Source: Sphaeroforma sirkka
Taxonomy: Eukaryota; Opisthokonta; Ichthyosporea; Ichthyophonida
Direction of reading: 5' to 3'
NCBI GenBank assembly: GCA_001586965.3
Contig: LUCW03000948.1
Location: 15,001-40,245 of the forward strand
DNA length: 25,245 nucleotides
The notes beneath the pieces are model-generated. The model was given only the letters and a program-made list of their open reading frames with translations, did no database searches and had not been told where the DNA came from. The position numbers were made by a program, and so were the translations under genes. Below are positions 10,630 to 19,027 of the stretch, piece by piece; position 1 is the first letter of the stretch, and each line of letters opens with the position of its first letter.

Positions 10630-10852
10630 AACACCCAACTACAAAGTGCGTTTGCAGTTGTGTACGTATTTTGACTAACTAACACCCAACTTCAGAGGGG
10701 CTAGGGAAATACACAGAACCAAATTCAGAGGACAAAAAAACACAGTAGAATTACAAAGAGGAATTCAAGGTGCCTGTAACAACACTCAAGCACGGGTTAG
10801 AGGCATGCTAGTCTTCGATTTTACATATGAAATCCCAAGTAAGTAAAAGCAG
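10630..10852. repeat. Direct repeat copy B (223 bp)
   Basis: Partner of copy A (10317-10540). The two differ at a few positions, mainly near the segment after TTGTGTAC and in the length of an A run. No terminal inverted repeats or coding potential were seen, so I cannot name an element. It may be a local segmental duplication or two solo copies of an unknown repeat. Confidence 0.9.
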
Positions 10853-11250
10853 AAAAAAAAGTGAAGTATGAGCACGGAGAACCCAATTAGAACTTGACAA
10901 GACACGTGATCAGACTAAAGGAAGGTAACAAGAGAAGCAAAGTAAGTAGTTAACGTAGCATACATCACATCGCAATACGTGAGCAAGAAAAATAGTTAAC
11001 TTATCAACAGGCTAACCTCAAACCAGACACAAAAATCCTACGTTTGTCATACAACGTACACACCTATCAGAGCAGAACGAGTATACATAAATGTAGAACT
11101 ATGAAACATACCAAATCATAATACAATAAAAACTATGACACGAATTAAACACATAAAACGCGTCAAGCCAATAAAAGAACAACTCACACAAAACAAGCAA
11201 ACTGGTGAGACACAAAAATAGTGAACATCTAATTGAACATCTCAGAGGAG
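10853..11250. other. A-rich flank upstream of the LTR element; no gene recognised
   Basis: This is an A/C-rich stretch directly left of the 5' LTR. Its last bases before the LTR are GAACATCTCAGAGGAG. I see no gene and no clear promoter. Confidence 0.5.
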
Positions 11251-11848
11251 TGTAGAAATACGGCCTCCAGTCAGTCTAAAATATCAAGATCAATTGAGAT
11301 AATACATTGGTTTTTATTTGTATTTTAAATAATTTAGTACAAGCTCTTTTTCCAATATTTCCAAAGTGTTCTAAATTCACTTTGATGGCTCCAATAGCCT
11401 GAGTATTTGGTATGACTCATCTACTTGGACCTATTTGAGACATTAGTAGATGTAGGATATTATAAACTAAATTTTATAATCTCCGAACTACTACTTATAG
11501 ATTTTGGTCCTCCCGCCAATCTCCAAAATCCAATAAGTCTTTTTTTCTTTTTTTTAACTTTTCTTCAGATGGAACTTTATTTATATCAGCTAATGTATTA
11601 ACGTGACTTACGTTATTATGTCTATTTACAAATTAGGCAAGTGGTCATGAACACTTAGTACTCCTAGTGAAAATTATTCAATAAAGAACAGCTAGAGGTA
11701 CGCCCTGTGTGATCGAGGATATTTAGGCTCTTAACAAGAGGCAGTCCCGATCATTCTTACACAAGCTACCACTGCGAAATCCTAACTGACTAAATTGTAT
11801 TTTAGTTTAATATAGTTTGAAACCTAGTAATTTCCATCGAAGTTTACA
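11251..11848 (+). repeat. 5' LTR (598 bp)
   Basis: It begins TGTAGAAATACGG and ends GAAGTTTACA, with terminal TG and CA. It contains AATAAA at 11680-11685, a plausible poly(A) signal marking the R/U5 side. It is nearly identical to 18311-18910. Confidence 0.95.
11680..11685 (+). terminator. AATAAA poly(A) signal in the 5' LTR
   Basis: The hexamer lies in TTCAATAAAGAAC and is present in the same place in the 3' LTR (18742-18747). LTR elements end their transcripts in the 3' LTR using such a signal. Use of the 5' copy is normally suppressed. Confidence 0.5.
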
Positions 11849-11927
11849 TATTTTTCAGTTATTTAGTAGTTACAGTAGTGTACTGCTTCTAGACTGTCTG
11901 ACATCGATTTACTATCCAGCAAATACT

Positions 11928-13960
11928 ATGGCTAAGGGTACTTCTAAAGGCAAGGGAGCCGCTAGCTCTAAGCCTGCTAAGCCTGCCGAGGTTCCTGAGG
12001 TCTCTGTGGAAACACCTAGCCTGTCTGGAGTTGAGCCTGCCGAGGATACTGTTGGGGAAGCAAATTCTGAGGTTGGTACAGAGGATTATTCTGAGGATGA
12101 CTCGTCGGATCCTAAAGCCTTGGAAGAAGAGGTATCTACTACCGCGGAAAGGCTCGCCAGCGTCCGTGTATCACCTAGGAGTGAAGCTCAGGACCCCAGC
12201 TTGCCCCTGACCACGTGCCGTCAAATATTGGGGATAAACGTCGAAAGGCTGGAAAATTCGTGGATACGAATGTCGGGGGGCATTATAACTCCACATCTAA
12301 AGGACACTCCAGCACAAATTCGGAGTGAAAAGGAAGTATTGGACCTGTCCGAAAATTTCGGTTTCGCCATCGATGGAGAAGCCATTCCATTCAGCTCAAA
12401 TCTTGGGGCCGAAGCTGAGGACGCCATAACTCGACAACGAGTGATTGGATCCTCTCAATCTCGACGCCAATTGAACCGCACTGAAGCGCTCTTGAAGGAG
12501 CTAGCGGCAGCAGCAGTTGTGGACCCCTCTATCGTGTCCCACTTGGCTGATATTCTTCCTATACCGAAGAAGAAAAAAAAAAATTCGGGCCGAGTTTCGA
12601 ACCCGAGACCTACTGGTTTACCAGCCAGTATGTTTACCACTAAGCCAGTTACCACTGGCGAGAGAGAAAATATTTTAAAATTTAATCTCTATAGCTCTGA
12701 TGCTACCATCGACCATCCTCTTGACAAACCTAACCCTGTCAGAGGATATGATCGTATGGAACTCGATGAGGCTTACCATCCTCGTAATATCGACCCTCAT
12801 TTGCCAACTAACCCTGGTAATCACGATTTTGGCAATCGCTACACCAGTACCTCGTTAGAGAGTTCCCGCTCTAATCCTGAGGATGAGGAAGTGAGAACCA
12901 GACATACTCGTCTCAGGCTATTACGCTCTGGTATGCAAGTCCTTGAGGACCGTCTATTGAATGACTCTGACCTTGACGATAGGAAAGCGGATAACATTCG
13001 CTATCTAATCGATAACAAGAGAAAGGAAATAGACACCATCTTGGCACTAGCAGCCCGTAGCACTGAGCATGAGCCTCGTGAACACTTAGAACCAAGCTTT
13101 ATAAAGCAGCTAGGTAACGCGCAGGCTGAGGTCGATTTCTCTACTAATGAGAGTACAGTGGAGACACTGAAGGCCTTCGACCAACTTAAGGAGTCTGCCA
13201 GCCTTAGGGATAAGCAGATGATGAATGCCTTTATTCATTTCTGTGAGCCAGGTGAATGGCGAACTATCTTGAAGCTCATGAGCCCAACTGGAAAGCCCTA
13301 CCCTGGCACCAGTTGCGTGATAATATACTTAACACCTTTTTTTTGAAGATGCACGTGACCGTGAACTTCTAGAGTCTCGCAAGTTCTTTGCGAACGATAC
13401 CACTATTCGAGGTGCTCTAGCTCATATGACACATATGAATACTCGGATGGGTGGTCGTACCTATACTGGCGAATATTTATTAATTTGTCAGATGATGGAG
13501 ACTCTGGGAGCTAACCTCTTTAAGAAAGTCAATGATGACATCATCGCCTATGGTGATTTGCGATCTATGCCTTGGTCTGTCTTTGAGAAGATAGTACACA
13601 AGCATACCAATTCTTCTACTAGAGTACTTAGTACCACGAGCTACACCCAGCCCACTAAGCGAAACGCAGTAGAGACTAATACTGCGCGTAGTACTAAGAA
13701 ACCTCGCACTACTACTGGAGGGGTACTGGCTCTACTTCTACCGAACCGAAGGTGATAAGAAGGTGAGAGCGCCTTGCAAGAAGTGTGGTTACAACCTCAC
13801 AAAACGTAATGGCAAGTGGAATGGTAGACACGACCCTGTTAAGTGTGCACCAGGCAAGCCAGATTTTGGACACTATATGAAAGAGTGTGCTACTTGCAAG
13901 GGTACTAACGGTTGGCACAAAGAGGATTGCAAGGACTTACCGGACGTCCAAGTTACGCAC
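11928..13960 (+). pseudogene. Retrotransposon gag region (fossil)
   Basis: A likely start is the Met of MAKGTSKGKGAASSKPAKPAE. An acidic, serine-rich N-terminal part (SEDDSSDPKALEEEVSTT) is followed by a charged central region compatible with a capsid. The end carries zinc-knuckle-like cysteine clusters (CKKCGYNL, CATCKGTNGWHKEDC) typical of a nucleocapsid. By family, Gag forms the virus-like particle that packages the element RNA. The region is broken. A tRNA-like stretch on the opposite strand lies near 12582-12654. The gag identity comes from position and the cysteine clusters rather than a recognised capsid family. Confidence 0.75.
12582..12654 (-). tRNA. tRNA-like sequence (GGT anticodon-like) antisense within gag: tRNA-derived SINE head or pseudo-tRNA
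   Basis: On the minus strand an A-box-like TGGCTTAGTGGTA (12647-12635) is followed by a perfect 5-bp anticodon stem ACTGG/CCAGT (12629-12625 and 12616-12612). Its loop is 8 nt and carries GGT after CT. Then come AGGTC as the variable loop and a T arm TCGGG-TTCGAAA-CTCGG that pairs fully if GU pairs are allowed (B box 12604-12594). A run of eleven T on the minus strand (12583-12573) follows at once, like a Pol III terminator. The acceptor stem does not pair and the D stem is only partly paired, so a working tRNA is unlikely. A tRNA-derived SINE head or an old pseudo-tRNA fits better. The anticodon would read threonine codons if the loop were normal. Confidence 0.5.
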
Positions 13961-13972
13961 TGACAGTACCAT

Positions 13973-14400
13973 ATGTGCGCACTAGAGCAAGATTATGAGA
14001 AAATGTTCAATAAAATCTATACCAAAGGAGATGAACGTATCTTTCAAACAGTTTTCGTAAATGGAGAAAAAGTTATGGCACTATTTGATCCAGGGGCTGA
14101 AGTCTCTGCTATCTCATGCCGAGTAGCCTACGCTACAGATATGGCTGTCCATAACGAAACAACTGATTTAATCTTGGGAAATGGCAAAGTTACTACTTGC
14201 GAACAAGCCATTGACTATGCACACATAATGCTGTCAGATAGAAGAGAAGTGAAGACTCACCTAATCGTTACTGACATGTCTCAGAAATACGATTTAATTA
14301 TAGGTATGACTGATCTTCTCAGTTTAGGTATAACACTCACTGGTCTGCCTAATGGGCTAGACCCGAATAAAGATCAGTCAGATGATAATATGTTAAAGAT
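13973..14400 (+). pseudogene. Retrotransposon aspartic protease region (fossil)
   Basis: The segment near 14040-14330 resembles a retropepsin: VFVNGEKVMALFDPGAEVSAIS near the start, a flap-like middle, and YDLIIGMTDLL near 14290, the usual hydrophobic-hydrophobic-G end motif (IIG). In Ty3 elements this protease matures Gag and Pol. It sits between the gag cysteine clusters and the RT, as expected. Confidence 0.75.
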
Positions 14401-14559
14401 ACCTAAACCTCCGGAAGGTGAAGCAAAGGATATGATTCCGCACTTCACCGATATAATTATGGACTTAATTATACAAAACAGGAAGATTGCAATAACTGAC
14501 TGGTGTATGTTTAAGTTCTCTAATGGGTACGTTAGACTTGACTTAACAAACGTCGACTT

Positions 14560-15310
14560 CTCTAAGTTAAAGTGTCCTTCACATAACTACGTGAGTTGGA
14601 GACACAAAGACGTTGTCAAAACCCAAATCGAAGATTGGTTAAAACAGGGTCTAATTGAAATCAATTATGATGCAACCCCAGTTAACTTAGCTCTCTTAGC
14701 GGTCGATCAATATAAATCTGATGGAACGTTTAGTAAAACAAGAGTAGTACTAGACCTGTCGCCAATCAACAAACTAATTCCGCAACATAGTTTTCCCTTA
14801 CCTAAGATAAGCGAGATACTACGCAAAATGGAGGTGCGACTATATTTTCCAAGATAGACTTAAAAGCTGCATTCCATCAACTACAGATATTTGAGCCTCA
14901 TAGGAAATACTTTTCCTTTACTTGGCAAGGTAAGAAGTACCAGTTTAAAGGTGCACCTGAAGGCTTACACATGTTACCTTCTTTCTTCCAACAAGTTATG
15001 ATGGAACTATTTGCGGACCTGTCGTATAACGTATCAGTCTATTTAGATGATATAGTTATCTTTACAAAGACAGCACATGAACATGCTAAACTCGTTAAAG
15101 AAGTCTTAAAGCGACTTAATCATGCTAAACTTAAGTTTAACGAAGACAAGTGTTCTTTTGCTAAAGATACTATACACTTACTTGGCTACAAAGTATCTGC
15201 AGCAGGGGTAGAAATTGATCCTGGCAAGAAACAGTTTCTGTTGGATTTATCAACACCAATTACTGGAAGAGATGTGAACTCTGTGTGTGGGTTTGTTAAC
15301 TTCTTCTCGG
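14560..15310 (+). pseudogene. Retrotransposon reverse transcriptase region (fossil)
   Basis: RT motifs appear in order: KTRVVLDLSPINKLI near 14735, IDLKAAFHQLQI near 14853, a G-APEGL segment near 14950, VYLDDIVIFTK near 15037 (the YxDD catalytic box), and LLGYKVSAAGVEIDP near 15180. This is the standard Ty3/gypsy RT palm and thumb set. The enzyme copies element RNA into DNA. The region is not intact as a whole. Confidence 0.9.
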
Positions 15311-15399
15311 ATTCGGTACCGCATCTTTCTCATTACTTAAAGCCTTTCAGTCACCTACGGCTGCACAAAGGACCTTTGGGAAAGCTTTGGACTAAAGAA

Positions 15400-15850
15400 T
15401 GTGATGATGCATTTAAACTAGTCAAAAGTAAAGTAATGGACGCACCCATCATGCAGTACCCTGTGGATGGTGTCCCATTCAAGTAGCAACCGACGCTTCA
15501 GATCGAGCGGTAGGTGGAGTGCTTTACCAAACGATAAATGGTAAACCGCGCTACATACAATTCTTTAGCAAGAGTTATAATAAGAGTCAACGGAATTACC
15601 CTACCGTTAAACAAGAGCTCCTTGCTATAGTTACTGCGCTAAGACAGTTTAAAGACTACCTTTATGGAAGTTACTTTACTGTCGCCTGTGATCAAAAGTC
15701 TTTAACATACTTAAAAGATATGAACCCTGATTCACAGTTGGTGAGCCGCTGGCATGACATTATTGCCAAGTTCGCTTTTAATATAACACACATTCCAGGA
15801 ATACATAACCATCTTCCTGACATGCTCTCTCGACTTGTGCCCGACTACCA
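15400..15850 (+). pseudogene. Retrotransposon RNase H region (fossil)
   Basis: Landmarks are YNKSQRNYPTVKQELLAIV near 15577 (the conserved glutamate helix), FTVACDQKSLTYL near 15677 (the conserved aspartate strand) and IPGIHNHLPDMLSR near 15792 (the conserved N-x-x-x-D end). This follows the RT directly, as in Ty3/gypsy pol. Confidence 0.88.
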
Positions 15851-15899
15851 GAAAACAGTCAAAGAGTTATTAGCAACCGATTGGATGCTAAATAAGAAA

Positions 15900-16190
15900 T
15901 GGTTTAACCTCGCTCAATCACGATGGGGTCCATTTACTGTTGATATGTTCGCCGCAGAACATAACAAACAGGTTTCTGAATATAGGTCGTTGACTCATCC
16001 TAAAGGTGATGCATTTCAGCTTGACTTATCAAAAGCATAATGCGTGGGCTAACCCACCTTGTCAACTTATCGCACAGTTGTTAAATTATGTTAATATTAC
16101 TAAATCTACCATTACGCTGTGTTGTCCCTTACGTAACTCCGACCCATGGATACGTGATTTAATTAATATGATTCAAGACGAACCTATTTA
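15900..16190 (+). pseudogene. DIRS-style adenine-methyltransferase-like segment between RNase H and integrase (fossil)
   Basis: The region holds WGPFTVDMFAAEHNKQ near 15924 and, further on, an NAWANPPCQLI block near 16040, then STITLCCPLRNSDPWIRDL near 16104. The same order (VD-FA..N, then W-NPP, then a hydrophobic strand with P-x3-DPW) is known in the segment after RNase H of DIRS/Ngaro-type retroelements. There it has been related to phage-type N6-adenine methyltransferases (Dam-like). Its role in retroelements is unsettled. The link is by motif recognition only and it is unclear whether the domain was ever active here. Confidence 0.5.
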
Positions 16191-16639
16191 TGTCGACCGT
16201 GAAACCGACACGTTCTTGTATCAGGGATCCTATTCTATTAGGAAGACGCCTTGGAAACACACCATTGTTTGTCGCATCGGTCCTGCAGGTACCACTAAGT
16301 GGAAACCCTCAACCGAATTCTTAGCTAAACTAGAGGAGTCTAAAGAGTTTGAACAAAAGCTCAAGACTCGTACAACACATGCACCCAACAAGATTGCAGT
16401 CGAGGTAATGCCGATTGAAACGGCATTAGATCGTAAAAACATGGAACTAGCTAAGGCCATGGATCAAAGACTCAAAACTCTAAGAGAACCTGAAGCTCGC
16501 ACTCAACTACTTAAAGCGCTGCTTAAAGAACAGCCAGGAGTTGCGAAACAACTGAAGAAGATACTTCAACAATCCAATGTTGTCAATTATGTATCTCAGG
16601 ACTCTACCCTCCTGATACTGAGGTTGCCCTTTCCAACAG

Positions 16640-17865
16640 AACTATGGTTCATCCAGCCAGCGTTACGCAGAATCTGACTGACTTAGAGGAGCTCGAAAGT
16701 AGAGTTAAAATTATACATAATTTAACGCATCGAGCATATGAGCATACTTATAAAATGGCTATTCGTGCAGGGCTTGATCACCCGGCGCTGAAAGAAACCA
16801 TACGTGAAGTATACCGACGCTGTACTGATTGTGAAAAGAACCAGATCAAGCGATACGGTTGGGCACCCTAAAAAGTGTGACAGAAGACCAACCGATGCGC
16901 CGAGTCATAGTCGATTTGGTTAAACTCCCGCGATCCAAGCATACTGGCGATGTATATATCTGTCATTTCTTATGTGTGGCTTCGGGCTATAACTTGCTTT
17001 ATGCAATACCGAACAAACGTCCACAAACAGTGGCAGAATTATGCTATCACGTCTTTAATGACTTCGGTTTCCCCGAGTACTATGTTCTGATAACGGTAGT
17101 GAGTTTTGTACCGACGTAATGGAGGCACTTATACTCGTATCAGGCATGACCCATAGGCGTGGTGTTCCTTACAAACCTCAAACGCAGGGTGCAAATGAGA
17201 CACGTCATAGAGAACTTAAGAAACTCTTGCGTACCGCACTAGACGACGTTGAGGATATGTGGCCTTATCATTTGAAATGGGTTCAGACTCAAATGAATAA
17301 CTGCATGAATCCTCAAACTGGAACACTCCCGTTTCACTATTTCTTTGGCCGCTATAGTGAATTACAAGCAACGTTTGATAAAACTGCGCCCGAGAAACAT
17401 GCTACCCCGTGGCTACAAAAGATCGAGCATATGCAGAACGTTGTTTACCCTTGTTTACTCGAGCACAAGAATCGCGTCCTACTTAAAGCGTATGACCGAT
17501 GGAATAACACTAAGAACATTGTTCAGTTCAAAGTCGGCGATTACGTTAACATTATAAATCGAAACGCCAACGTTACCGAACTCTCTTCTAAGACGATAGG
17601 ACCTTTTGTTATTTCCTACCATGATGAGAAGAGTGATACTTACGAAGTGAATAACATTGATGGTACTAGCGCAACCAATCTAGGCACTCACCGTATCCCT
17701 ACCTCCGAACTCTCATTCGCTCGCTCATTTGATTCTGATATACCAGTTATGGAGTCACAAGTCAAAGATATAATTGATAAAACATCTGAAGACGGTTACA
17801 CTTACTACAAGACCCGTTTCATGGATGGGACAGTAGCTTGGCTAACCTCCGATGCATTTTCGTGA
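16640..17865 (+). pseudogene. Retrotransposon integrase with GPF/Y module and chromodomain-like tail (fossil)
   Basis: An H2C2-type zinc-binding head (HNLTHRAYEHTYK then CTDCEK near 16719-16840) precedes the DDE core. Core-like pieces include RRVIVDLVKLP near 16900 and GVPYKPQTQGANETRHRELKKLL near 17161, the latter the catalytic-glutamate end of the core. After it come WVQTQMNNCMNPQTG, the strand FKVGDYVNI near 17527, TIGPFVI near 17596 (GPF/Y module), and a final IIDKTSEDGYTYYKTRFMDGTVAW that resembles a chromodomain. Chromoviruses use this tail to steer integration to certain chromatin. Parts of the region are broken. Confidence 0.85.
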
Positions 17866-18181
17866 ATCTCGCGACTTTCTTCGTATCTTTAATAAGAAAT
17901 GGAATAAGCGTTTACATAAGAACACACGAGATAAACGAAAAGGGTTTCCTCAGGTGACTACAAACCCTGACGGATCTGAAATTCCCTATTTGCCACCTAC
18001 TTCCTACGTGACTAAACTTTCTGATCTGCTTACCAACAGTGCAGAAAATTGTTCAAACTTACTTACTAATGAAGAACAGCCTTTGGCTATTACCTTACCA
18101 AATAATAAACGTAAGGCGCCTACATCGGAAATGGTTACTGGACCAAATACTAAACGACATAGAGTACAACATGAGTCTTGA
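17852..18181 (+). other. Small extra ORF at the 3' end of the LTR element (109 codons)
   Basis: It starts just inside the end of the integrase region and stops about 130 bases before the 3' LTR. The product is basic and ends with KRKAPTSEM and TKRHRV, which look like nuclear localisation or nucleic-acid-binding patches. No family was recognised. It may be a small accessory ORF of this element lineage or a chance open frame. Confidence 0.4.
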
Positions 18182-18301
18182 ACTCGTACATATAGGCACA
18201 TACTTACTCGATAAGTCATGACCAAAACCGTTTTTTACTTTGGTTTTCGCTTTACCAACTAGATCGTATCTTAACGTACGTTCGTAGTTCTAAAAGCTAC
18301 T

Positions 18302-18310
18302 GGGGGGCTA
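18302..18310 (+). other. Candidate polypurine tract before the 3' LTR
   Basis: GGGGGG followed by CTA sits directly next to the first base of the 3' LTR. Plus-strand DNA synthesis of LTR elements is primed from a purine run in this place. This one is short and interrupted by CT, so the call is tentative. Confidence 0.4.
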
Positions 18311-18910
18311 TGTAGAAATACGGCCTCCGGTCAGTCTAAAATATCAAGATCAATTGAGATAATACATTGGTTTTTTTATTTGTATTTTAAATAATTTAGT
18401 ACAAGCTCTTTTTCCAATATTTCCAAAGTGTTCTAAATTCACTTTGATGGCTCCAATAGCCTGAGTATTTAGTATGACTCATCTACTTGGACCTATTTGA
18501 GACATTAGTAGATGTAGGATATTATAAACTAAATTTTATATTCTCCGAACTACTACTTATAGATTTTGGTCCTCCCGCCAATCTCCAAAATCCAATAAGT
18601 CTTTTTTTTTTTTTTTTAACTTTTCTTCAGATGGAACTTTATTTATATCAGCTAATGTATTAACGTGACTTACGTTATTATGTCTATTTACAAATTAGGC
18701 AAGTGGTCATGAACACTTAGTACTTCTAGTGAAAATTATTCAATAAAGAACAGCTAGAGGTACGCCCTGTGTGATCGAGGATATTTAGGCTCTTAACAAG
18801 AGGCAGTCCCGATCATTCTTACACAAGCTACCACTGCTAAATCCTAACTGACTAAATTGTATTTTAGTTTAATATAGTTTGAAACCTAGTAATTTCCATC
18901 GAAGTTTACA
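18311..18910 (+). repeat. 3' LTR (600 bp)
   Basis: TGTAGAAATACGG to GAAGTTTACA, matching 11251-11848. AATAAA lies at 18742-18747. The two LTRs differ at about six single positions and in two T-run lengths. Confidence 0.95.
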
Positions 18911-19027
18911 CGTCCAACCGGATCTCACAACGTGTCGTTAAAAAACATGCGTATCATAGCTGCGTGGACCGTTTGACTCCAGTTCATGCGCGACAATTCT
19001 TACTTTGGTCCAGTCCGATCAAGGCTG
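18911..19027 (+). other. Possible retroelement coding scrap flanking the 3' LTR
   Basis: A short open stretch contains RVVKKHAYHSCVDRLTPVHA. This loosely resembles the end of retroelement integrases, where a basic stretch is followed by a (V/H)xxDRLxPVH-type motif. It begins at the LTR edge and has no start codon. If real, the LTR element inserted into or recombined with another retroelement. The resemblance is weak. Confidence 0.22.

Larger units (their letters stand above)
11251..18910 (+). mobile_element. Ty3/gypsy-like LTR retrotransposon with chromodomain-like tail, broken
   Basis: This 7.66-kb element has two direct LTRs bounded by TG..CA. The order inside is gag, aspartic protease, reverse transcriptase, RNase H, an extra methyltransferase-like segment, integrase with a GPF/Y-type module and chromodomain-like end, and a small further ORF. 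Integrase after RNase H and the RT motifs (VYLDDIVIFTK) place it with Ty3/gypsy (Metaviridae), probably near the chromoviruses. The LTRs differ at about six positions plus T-run length changes over 600 bases, about 1%, so insertion was recent in evolutionary terms. The coding part is not intact, with roughly six to nine breaks. No matching target-site duplication is visible (AGGAG on the left, CGTCC on the right). Confidence 0.92.
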
